From: Muraenolepis orangiensis
Taxonomy: Eukaryota > Chordata > Actinopteri > Gadiformes > Muraenolepididae
NCBI GenBank assembly: GCA_027704905.1
Contig: CM051004.1
Coordinates: forward strand, 6,882,805-6,946,804
Length of the DNA: 64,000 nucleotides
Direction of reading: 5' to 3'
The notes under the pieces are model-generated. The model did no database searches, had not been told where the DNA came from, and worked only from the letters and a program-made list of their open reading frames with translations. Every line of letters starts with the position of its first letter. Within the stretch, counting starts at the first letter, position 1. Below, piece after piece: positions 44,801 to 56,800 of the stretch. The position numbers and the translations under genes are program-made.

Positions 44801-47800
44801 TTCTTTGTTTGCTATGTGTAACAAGTGCAACGCCCCATTCACTCCACATTCTGAACTTTAACAGTTGCTACGCTACAACAACACTATGTACTTTCTACTA
44901 TATACTCTGAACAACACGATACTAGTCTTCAGAATACTATACACCATGAAAAGAACAAGTGTCTTATGAATGATACAGGATATACCAGTGGAGGCTCATC
45001 CATTGAGGGAAGGAAAATTTCTGAGAAAAGTTAAACTTGCAAGAGAAAAATAAATACACATCAATTTCACCTGTGGAAATACTGATAATATTACAATTTG
45101 AACACTTCGAAGGCAACCAAAATCATTCCAACAGCGCCCCCTACCGCAATTTTTAATTACAGTACCGAGGTCCGTCCTCCCCAAGCTCCCCATTGAAGTC
45201 TATAATAAATCTGCCGGACCCAAGCGGCCGGCGAGTCCTGGTTTTTAACGTGATTGTGTACGGCAGTAAGGGACTGGCCAGAGGCTCTGGGAACCAATCC
45301 GCAGAGCTCACTGTGCTGGTGAATACTCAATCTGAGTTTAGGGGGGGGGTTTATCATGCAATGATCCATCTTGTGTCATTCATTAATTCTGCGTGTGTGC
45401 CGACCTCAAAGCGTTCCAGGTGCATGATGCCAGTGGTGTTTCTTTGGCCTGCGATTAGACAATTTATTTGATTTACGTGCATAACTGGTTTACATTATGA
45501 TAGTCTTATTTTAAATAAATACAAGTAAATATACTTCTATAACGCTTCTCCCTCAAAAGTCACTACATTTCAATTCCGTTAGGTTTGTTTGGTAGAATTG
45601 GCCACGGTGTATGCAATTCTTTTCCCGATTTATTTATTTTTATATTATCCGATTTTCATCATTAATAACTAAATAGATATTTTTCATCAAAACAATGCTT
45701 CCTTTCCCCTCGGATCATAATCTGTTTCAATTCAGTTTGGCTTGTCTGCTCAAATTGCCCACTTATACACTGTCAAAATTGATAGTGAGGCCGGCTGAGC
45801 TAATGCGTCATTGACGCTATCTTTAGCGTAGGCCTATATTGTAATTTGAAGAACAGAATACAACGTTCATTCCTACTAGCCACCCAGGCTATGCATTATG
45901 TAGAGCTGTGGTCAGACCATCTCTTGAACATGTAAGAAGAACAGTTTTCACAGCACAAATTGGCAACTTTATCTCAAAAAGACATTAGAATTCTAGCAAG
46001 CTTTAATCAGTGCTTACTCTCAGAGAAAATCAATTCAAAATCTTATCTTTGTCTAGCCCATTTATCCTAGACAAACCTGAGCTCAATTTAAGATCGGTAT
46101 GATGATTTTCTTAAATTCGGCTTCTAAGAAATGGACTTATTCTTGTCTCTCCCCAAGCCCAATTCAAGATCAATGATTTTTTTTTTTTTTTTTTTTCCAC
46201 TGCAATAGTCTTTATTTTGTCTGAGTAATCAGCTCTTGAGATAGCAGTAAGATCCAAAAGAGAACTTGATTGGCTTTTACATTTCTCAAACTGGCTTCAG
46301 ATTGATCTATTATTTTGCTCCTTACACAAAATCTCTTTATGCTGCTTCCAATATCTGGGCTTTACGATCCCTCACTGACGTCCCCACCCGCCATCAAACT
46401 TCACCCAGAGTGTCTTCCTTACTCCCCTGCTTTTATAACCACCAGCCGCCACTGGTATATACATATGGCTGATGGTGTGTGACCGTAGTGCTGGCAGCAT
46501 CATGACTACAGCACGGTTATGGTAATTTGTCCAGTAAGAAGTATGACCGTGAGTAAAGAAGTATGACTGTGTTTAGAAGTAGGACAGTGGCTTGAACGGC
46601 TTCTTATGGCTTAATCCCACACACACACCTGGTGGTAGAACATCTTTTGCGATCATGCACACCAATTTCGTCTAGATTTGCCGGCTCGAATCACTCTTGT
46701 AAACATTTTGTCTGTGAAAATACTTTGTAAACGACAAAATGCAAATAAAGTTGGGTTGGTCTTTTTAACACATTCCCCCCCCGGTTCTTCCTCGCAGAAG
46801 AAGAACACCACCACCATCGCCGTGGAGGTGAAGAAGTCCCAGCACAAGTATGTGATCGGACCCAAGGGCAACACGCTGCAGGAGATCCTGGAGAAGACGG
46901 GCGTGTCAGTGGAGATCCCTCCGTCCGACAGCGCCCTGGAGACCGTCATCCTGAGGGGAGAGCCCGACCGCCTGGGTCAGGCCCTCACCGAGGTGTACGC
47001 CAAGGTAGGGGAGGCGGGGCAGGGGAGACGTGGGGGAGGCAGGGCAGGGGAGACGTGGGGGAGGCAGGGCAGGGGACGACGTGGGGGAGGCAGGGCAGGG
47101 CGACGACGTGGGGGAGGCAGGGCAGGGGAGACGTGGGGGAGGCGGGGCAGGGGAGACGTGGGGGAGGCAGGGCAGGGGAGACGTGGGGGAGGCGGGGCAG
47201 GGGAGACGTGGGGGAGGCGGGGCAGGGGAGACGTGGGGGAGGCAGGGCAGGGGAGACGTGGGGGAGGCGGGGCAGGGGAGACGTGGGGGAGGCGGGGCAG
47301 GGGAGACGTGGGGGAGGCGGGGCAGGGGAGAGGTGGGGCAGGGGAGACGTGGGGGAGGCGGGGCAGGGACGACGTGGGGGAGGCAGGGCGAGGTGGGGAG
47401 GCGGGGCAGGGGAGACGGGGGAGGCGGGGCAGGGGAGACGTGGGGGGAGGCGGGGCAGGGGAGACGTGGGGGGAGGCGGGGCAGGGGAGACGTGGGGGAG
47501 GCGGGGCAGGGGAGACGTGGGGGGAGGCGGGGCAGGGGAGACGTGGGGGAGGCGGGGCAGGGGAGACGTGGGGGAGGCGGGGCAGGGGAGACGTGGGGGA
47601 GGCGGGGCAGGGGAGAGGTGGGGGAGGCGGGGCAGGGGAGACGTGGGGGAGGCGGGGCGGGGAGACGTGGGGGAGGCGGGGCAGGGCAGGGGTTGGGTGC
47701 GTAACTGTATGGGCAATCTGTTCCAATCTCTTCTTCTAAGCCTTGGTTCCGAGCATTTGTTCCAGACGCTGAACTCGATCTCCGTGCTGCTTCTATCGCG

Positions 47801-50800
47801 GTTCTCGAGTGCTAGTTTGGTGGTGGTGGTGGGGGCGGACTTGTTCCCCCCCCCGTGGTTGTAGTTCCATACCTATATTATATAACGTATATTATTAACA
47901 CGTAAACACACAGTATCTGCACACCTAACGGTAGTAAGGTGCAGTGTGTTGAAATGCACAATAATCTATGTGTTTTTAGTTTTTTTATGTTGACCGCAGT
48001 GGAAATGAAGAGGTTATATCCAGGAAAATACATTTTTATTTTCAATAATACATTTGTAATTAAAGGTTAAAATCCAACTGTTGAGACATGAGTCACACAT
48101 CCTGCTGGATGTAAAACTGCAGTTTTCTGATCGGTTAGAATGGTGACATAATTTCACACACACTGTGCCAAATTTCTCTGGGTTGGTTACTCTCTGAATG
48201 ACCTCCATGGCCCAGCCCCAGGTTGGGCGTTAGGCTTGGTTAAGTAACTTCATATGAAGGTCCTCTTCCCCCCCACCCCCTTCAGGCCAACAGTTACAGC
48301 GTGTCCATGGTGACCGCTCCTTCCTGGCTCCACCGCTTCATCATCGGCAAGAAGGGCCAGAACCTGGCCAAGATCACGCAGCAGATGCCCAAGGTTTGAA
48401 ATAAACCTCAATTTAAGCCCTGATGTTTTGTTTGCTGTGAACATGCATTGAGTTTGTAATGTTGTTTTTTGCTGCTGTTTTGCCCAGGTGCACATTGAGT
48501 TCACGGAGGGAGAGGATAAGATCTGTCTGGAAGGGCCCACCAAAGACCTGCAGATGATGCAGGTGCAGATCGAAGCAATCGTTCTGGATCTGGTGAGTGT
48601 GGCGCTTTTTAAATATATATATATATATATTTTTTTTTATGTAAGGAGGTGAATAACCGTTTACAATAGACGCCAGCTCAAAAACATCTAGTTTATCATC
48701 CAGTGAGGATGTGCTTCCCATTACAATAGCAGGACGCTTATTAGATTAGAATAAAATTGAATGTCATTGCACAGCAAAAGCACATCTAACATCCAGCATC
48801 TAACCAGAGTGCGAATGGTACAGTAAAGTGCATAGTAATGTACAATGTACAGTGGTTAAATAGGATGTAAAAACGGTCTACTAGGTATAGAAACGGGTAT
48901 AAAATAACAGTATAATAGGAATGAGTATTATATGACTATTAAAGTTTAAATGATGCGTATCAACTGTGTGATCCACATTATTTTTTTTTTATACCTTGGA
49001 TTCATGTTTTACTTTCATGTGTTTTTCTTCTTCAAACTATTGCCTCTCCTCTCGGGATTAATAGAGCTATCTGAATCACAACTTGCTGTTTTACTTTTAA
49101 TCGGCCGACGGCAATGACGTCATGACCTCTCCCTTCCACTCCACTCCAGGTGAACCGTATGGATTACACGGAGATCAGTGTGGATCCCAAGTTCCACAGA
49201 CACCTTATCGGCAAAGGAGGCGCGAACAGTAAGTAGTAACTCGATCGGCAGCCACTGGGCCTGGAGTTGAGGACTTGAAATACAATTTAAAATTGTACAT
49301 ATGGACCTAGGAACAGTTGATTCGATTGGGCAAAAATCACATTGGGTAATATTTCACAAAGTTACTACCAAGTGTATTCCCATTAAACTTGATGAGGGTT
49401 TAGGTGGATGGCAATTATTTAAGATTTAAGAATACATTAAGGGAAATGTGGGGATACAAATCCGGCCCCCCACAGATCCGGATCCAGGATCCAGAGAACT
49501 GTTGGTTTGCTCTCTACAGGGGGCCCCTTTTTTGTTTATTGTTATTACTAGTCCACAGAAGGTATATTCCCCCCTAGAAGAAACTTATATTCCCTAATGA
49601 ATGAGGGATCTTCATAAGATGCCACCCAAGTTCCAATCTCTTCTACTCTCTCAGTCAACCGCATCAAGGAGCTGCACAAGGTGACGGTCCGCATCCCCCC
49701 CGACAACGAGAAGAGTAACCTGATCCGCATCGAGGGAGACCCCCAGGGGGTCCAGGATGCCAAGAAGGAGCTGCTGGAGCTGGCCTTACGCATGGTCAGT
49801 ACCCCCCCCTCACCCCCCCCAATCAGCTCCACCATCTTGGAACTGAATCTTCGAGCGGCCATCTTGCTCCATAGTGTAGCGTAATGCAGTCAATCATTCC
49901 TACCTTGTATATATTTAAACTTTATTTATTGAACCCTTATTTAAATTGTGCTTTTATTTTTTTTATGTGTATTAGGAGAACGAGCGTACCAAGGACCTCC
50001 TCATCGAACAACGTTTTCATCGAGCCATCATCGGCCAAAAAGGGGAGAACATCAAAGAAGTTCGCGACAAATTTCCCGAGGTAAGATGATCCGAAAATGT
50101 ATGTTGAGAACAACGCAGTAAAGTCCAGTCGCTGCGGTTCGGGCGCTCGACTCCCGGCTGCCCGAAAGGTACCGGGTTTGATTCCCCTAGCGGCCGCAGT
50201 CTACCTGTAGATGTCTCTGTGTCTGTTGGCCCTCTTTATGTCTGATGTACTCATTGTGTCAAATCTAGAGAGCCGACTTATTGTACTTTTACCTGAGCTC
50301 TGGTTCTGCTCACTGGAGGCTTGATGGGAAGGACAAATGCACACATGACTTCTGGTGACTTGTAGTGCTCCTGCCCCACATGCTGCATGTTGAATGACCT
50401 TATTGTATGTACGTTGCTTTGGACAAAAGCGTCTGCCGTGTCAAATGAACTGGATATTTTGTCTGACGATCCGCGTAGGTCATCATAAACTTCCCCGACC
50501 CGGCCCAGAAGAGCAACGTGGTCCAGCTGCGTGGGCCCCACCACGAGGTGGAGAAATGCCACAAGTTCATGCAGAAGATGTCTGCTGAAATGGTACGCGC
50601 CGCTCCGCTCCACGCTTTAACAAAGTGTGTTCATTCACAAGGATTTGTACCGTTAGTAGTGGTACCCATTTTTTTTTTTATTTTTTTTATAAGAAATGCT
50701 CATCACAGCCACGGTAACGGCATTAACGAGCTACCCAATGCTATGCTAATGTGTCAGAACTAGCCGTGGCTATGGTGCGACTCCAATGCTTTGCTAACAT

Positions 50801-53800
50801 GTCAACGCTAAGTAACCTAATGCTATTCGGCCAGAGGCGGCCATGGCTACGCTAACAACCGCAGCTAGTAGAGGCTTTGGTTTAAAGCGGTGACTTGTTG
50901 AACCACCTGGACTTGTGTCGCTGACCCCCTGTGGTTCTCCATCAGGTGGAGAACGGCTACACTCTCTCAGTCCCCATCTTCAAGCAGTTCCACAAGAACA
51001 TCATCGGAAAGGGTGGATCGAACATCAAGAAGGTGAGGGAATGAAGGATAAAGCCTGAACTGCTTATGAAACTTCTTGAAATATATATCTTTACCCATAT
51101 TTGGCAAATGAAATCGGTTTATTTTGTTTAGTCTTTAAATAATTTGTATTCAATTACTGTTATGCATGTAAAGAGTGGGCGGCAGGATAGCTCAGGCTGT
51201 TGGGACTTGAACCGGCTTGGGAACCAGAAGGTCGCTGGTTCAAGTCCCCGAAACACATGGGCACTGCCGAGGTGCCCTCGAGCAAGGCACCAGGCCCCTC
51301 CACTGCTGCCTGGGGGCTGTATATAAAATAGCTGCCCACTGCGCCTTATACTAGGATGGGTTAAATGCAGAGAAACTAATTTCCCTGTGTTTACATGCAT
51401 GTGACCAATTAAGAGGATTCCGTCCCCAGTTTTAGAGTGTCCGTGGGGATTGCTACACAATTTTGTTGTGCAATGGTATTCTGAAACAAAAATACAATAT
51501 ATTTTTTTCTTTTATATATATTTTTCTGTTTTTGTAGATACGCGAAGAAACTAACACCAAGATCGACCTGCCTGCCGAGAACAGCAACTCTGAGATGATC
51601 GTCATCACCGGCAAGAGACCCAACTGTGAGGCGGCCCGGACGCGCATCCTGTCCATTCAGAAAGAGCTGGTGAGTGTGTGCACGTTCTGAGACCTCTTAC
51701 AGACTACAACAAATAAATGGGGCCCAACGGTCCTAACTACCGGTGTCTCCATTTTTAAAACCGTCCTCCTCCTCCTCCAGGCCAACATCACAGAGCTGGA
51801 GGTCTCCATCCCCTCCAAGCTCCACAACTCTCTGATCGGCTCCAAGGGGCGCTTTGTGCGCTCCATCATGGAGGAGTGTGGCGGCGTGCACATCCACTTC
51901 CCCACAGAGGGCGCCGGCATCGACAAGGTCACCATCCGGGGCCCCGCTGAGGAGGTGGAGAAGGCCAAGCAGCAGCTGCTGGCCCTGGCTGAGGAGAAGG
52001 TTGGTGTTCTTAGTGGACTTTTACCCGAGCACCGTGTTCTGCTCTTGGAGGCTTGTTGGGAAGAAAATGCAGTTATTATTTCTCGTGAATAGTAGTAGTA
52101 GTAGTATGAATGAATGATATATATATTTGCCACACACCTCGCCCATCCCACCATCCCACACAGGATTACAAGACACCGATGCCAAACACAATATACATTG
52201 ACTTCTGAGACAATACATTCCCATGACAACTAAACAAATTCATCCATACAGTTCCATCTTTCTTTTAGTCCAAGCTTTTTCCGGTGCAAGTGCACTTGCA
52301 AATGTTCTATGTTCAAACAACCATCCTAACATATCTGTATCCTGCAAATGGTGGACTTTCCCAGCTACAACATTATTAAATAACCTATCTTTGAGTAAGT
52401 CGCTTTGAACAAAAGCGTCTGCCAAATGACTAATGGTCATGTAAAATCCTGGCCTTTGGCCCTTTTCAAAATACGTCTAAAGACGGTCCGCTCACTTCGG
52501 ACACACGATGACTCCCGTCCCGTCCCTCCCAGCAAATCAAGAGTCACACAGCGGAGCTGCGCGCCAAGCCAGAGTACCACAAGTTCCTGATCGGCAAGGG
52601 AGGCGCGAACATCCGGAAGGTGCGGGACAGCACGGGGGCACGCATCATCTTCCCCATGTCGGACGACACCGACCAGGAGCTGATCACCGTAGTCGGCACC
52701 GAGGAGGCCGTGAAGGAGGCGCAGAAGGAGCTGGAGGAGCTCATCAGGAGTCTGGTCAGTCTAGAATTTTTTTTTTTACTATATTATTAAAGGGGCAGTA
52801 TTGCAAATTGTATTTTCGGTTATCCCACTGATCATCAATGTCTTCTATGAAATTCCTTGCCCTACAGTTTGCTAGAGTTGTGTATATGTGTACTTTATAT
52901 TCTATTTTCAGTCCTAGTATATTTGTGTATTTAGTATGCCGGACATGGACGTCACATTTTGTAAAGGACACGTCTCCTTTGTCCGAATTGGATATCCTTC
53001 TTTCTTTCTTTCTTGTCCCTTAGATCTATGTATTTATAAAAAGGTATTTACTGTATGTGGAAAGTCTAAATTTAATGACAAAACAAAAGCATGTGTGACA
53101 CATTGTTGATTCCCCCCCCCCCCCCCTTAACAAAGGAAATTAAGGACGTTTTGACGATCTTGCTAGAAGTATCTGTGTGACCCGTGTGTGTGTGTGCGTG
53201 TCTCCCTCCCCCAGGACAACGTGGTGGAGGACACCGTCGACGTGGACCCCAAGCACCACCGCTACTTCGTGGCGCGCCGCGGTCAGGTGCTGCGCGACAT
53301 CGCCGACGAGTACGGCGGCGTGATGGTTAGCTTCCCGCGCACCGGCTCCCAGAGCCACAAAGTCACCCTGAAGGGCGCCAAGGACTGCGTGGAGGCGGCC
53401 AAGAGGCGCATGCTGGAGATCGTCGAGGACCTAGTGAGTGGATGGGTTGGTGGGTGGGGCCCGCTGGCTCCCCTGCGCTCATCATCGTCATTCATTTGTT
53501 TTGATGTAGCGTTTGTTTTCAATGCTGTTTTCTAAGCTCTTTGTCGGGACTGTTGGGGTCAGGTTTGGGGGCCTCTAGTGGCCTCTCCTGAGAAGACTGA
53601 AGTATAAGATGAGATGTACTTTATTTATCAGAATGCCTTTATTGCCATTGCACAAGGTACAACTTTCAGGAGACTGCCTCAGGGTCACTCTTCACACAAC
53701 GGCAATTTAAATGTAAATTAAAAAAAACAAATTTAAATTGCCACAAATGGGTAAAACTATACATGAACATATTGCAGTGGGCCTATGTACATGTAGTGCA

Positions 53801-56800
53801 AATTAGAAAATATATACATACAAAGGTGCAGTGGGATGTAAACCTGTACTGTAAAGTATTTATCCCCAGATGGGACATTAGTGCACAGGTGTGAATTAAA
53901 CCCATGTTGTAAAAAATGGTAACTTTGTTTTTGTTTAAGATGCGCTGCTCTGCACATTTACAATGTTTTTGACCTTTTTTTATTTTGATCTGCTCCCCAG
54001 GACGCCCAGGTCACCATGGAGTGCGTCATCACGCAGCGCTTCCATCGCTCCATCATGGGGCCCAAGGGATCCCGCATCCAGCAAATCACCAAAGACCACA
54101 ACGTGCAAATCAAGTTCCCCGACCGCGAGGACCCCAACGGTGGGTCCATGAGCCGTCGAGGAATCATTAGAATTGAGGAAATCATGCTCCGATCAGGATT
54201 CATTCATTTGTTTTAAGGTGTGTGGTGTGTATATATATTATATACACAGAAGTCCATTCTGCTAGGACAGGGGTATTCAACTAGATTAGGAAGGGGGCCA
54301 CAATTGTAAAATGTCTTGAAGGCGAGGGCCACAAGACTGTGACAACGAAAATGAACAAATGCCATTGTTATTGTACAACCAACCATGCAATAATAATAAT
54401 GATTATTGTTATTGTTATTATTATTGTTGTAGTAGTTGTAGTCGGTGCTGCAGACGTCGAGCGAATATGATTCACAATTGTTATGACAGTCTCCATTGCT
54501 TCTTTCAACTCCCCTGACAATTTCGCACACAGAACTGATTGATGTATGATGCAATGCAGTGTGTTCACTGTGGGATGCTCTGCACATAAGCGAGATGCAA
54601 AGCCCCTTTCTTTCCCAATCATGGACGGGCAGCCATCGGTAACGAGAAGGTTGATCTTACCTAGATCCAAACCCTTCTCTTCAAAAAAACTCCAAACTGC
54701 AGCGAAAATCACTTCACCTGTAGTGCTGGTTATCAGTGGTAAAAGGCATAACAACTCCTCTTTAAAAACGTCACCATCGAAGTACCTCACAAACAGCGAG
54801 AGCTGTGCCGTATCTGTTGCATCAGTCGATTCATCGACAGCGATGTACTCTGTAGATTTGAGATCGGCAATTAATGCTGAAAAACAGTCCTCAAACAGTA
54901 CCTCTACTCTTCGACTTCCCGATGTGTCAGAGTACACTCCTTCACAACTTCAGCGTCAGTGAATGTCTTTCTCTTTTTGGCTAAAGCGATCACTCATAGA
55001 GAAGCAGCAGTGGCCTTTTCCTGGGCTGTATAAGCAGTTGTAAGAATAGTGGTTGATGCAGTGTAAGAAGATTTAAGTATTTCTATTTTACCACGTCTAG
55101 CTGTGCTACCAGGCGGGTAAGCAGCATTGAAGTTAGCAGCATGCTTGGTCTCATAGTGGCGCCTCACATTAGCAACCTTGCAGACTGAAACAGTTATTTG
55201 GCATATTAAACATAAAGGTCTAGGATTGGCGTGCGATGGTAAAATAAATACAAAATCATCAGTCCATTTGGGGTTGAAGTGTCGGTTTTCACCGTCAATT
55301 TTCCGCCGTTTCTCTCCGCTCATTTTGGATCAGTAATGAGAGTAACGAGATTGACACGATGTCGCGATAATTACACGCTGATCAGTCCAATGCAAGATTG
55401 CCTTTTAAGAACTATTGAGGGAGAAATAATTTGGACTCATTTAATTCGGATAACATAATAGCGAACATATATTGACATTTATTTAAATGATTCAAAAAAA
55501 AAAAAAATTAAATTTTTTTTATTTTATTTTTTTACATTTACACAATATGGAGTGTGTTCCAGGGGCCACGAGAAAGCTCCCCGCGGGCCGGATTTGGCCC
55601 GCGGGCCGCCAGTTGAATATCCCTGTGCTAGGAGGTTCCAAGGATGTTTCCCTGTCTGTAAACACCTGGTGGGAATGGTCTTTTGGGAGTCTTAGGGGTG
55701 TTATGAAGTTGTTAAGGTCCTTAATGTTGGGCTGGAACTCTCAACCATGGAGGTAGTTATCATCTGATTCATATGTAAATAGTCAAGAGAAAAACGGCAA
55801 AATATCAAACAAAATGATGACCAATAATTAGATACATTTTTATTTTTTGGTTCATTATTGAGCGAAATAATCTAAACACAACTCCAAATGTTGCCGAGAG
55901 ATTTCCCTTGAGTTGGCAAACGCCTTTTTGGGTAGAGTGTGTGTGTGTGTGTGTGTGTTGCCAAGGTGACGATGCAGGCGACGTGGAATATAATGTATCT
56001 TTTGCGGTGGTTACTCACACCATGGTCTGGGTTTCTCCTCCTCAGCTCCCGCCCCCGCTCCTCCTGCCGTGGCGGCGGTAGTGGCGGTGGTGCAGGAGAA
56101 CGGGGAGACGGACGGCGAGGTGAAGGAGCCGGTGGAGCCGGTTGAGCCCGTGGAGCCGGTTGAGCCCGTGGACCCCGCCGCGCCCAAGAAGTGCGACATC
56201 ATCGTGATCTCTGGCCGCAAGGAGCGCTGCGAGGCCGCTGTGGAGGCGTTGAAGGTCAGAGGTTGCCTGCGCTCGTCTTATTATTATTTTTTTTATCTGG
56301 TTGGGATGTAAAGGAGCATGCTAGGAACACTGCGTGTGTTCACTTTATTCATTCCAAATGGGTCTCCAGTCGACCTAAGATGTAATTATTTTTTTTAAAT
56401 ACAAACATTGGTCAGGAACATGCATGTATTGTCAAGATTCTAGGGAGACAACTTATTGTAACTTATTGACTACTATTTAACCCGAGCACAGGTTCAGCTC
56501 TTGGAAGGCTGGGTTTAGAGGCTGGGTTTAGAGGCTGGGTTTAGATGGCCGTTCTCTGCCCTCCCCTTCGTTTCATCTTCTGTCTTTATGGTCCTTTATG
56601 GAGTCTTTTTTTTTGTCCTGGGATGTGTCCTTAAAACGTAGTTGCAAGGAAAATACAAGAACCCTAGAATCATTACCGACTCACTGTGATGGCATCGATT
56701 AGTTACTGAATGTTCTTTCTTTGTAATCCCAAAAGAAATTGCCTTCTTGGCTGCGTTCAACTTGGTTCAATTTATACAATACGGTCCGTACCGTAGGACC

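Noticed and set aside
46678..47739. A 353-codon plus-strand frame and several minus-strand frames over 200 codons
   Set aside because: Only the HDLBP exon 46798-47004 is real; the rest is the 25-bp stop-free minisatellite read in successive phases.
51178..51260. tRNA gene
   Set aside because: A- and B-box-like motifs are present, but no full cloverleaf can be drawn and a SINE tail follows.
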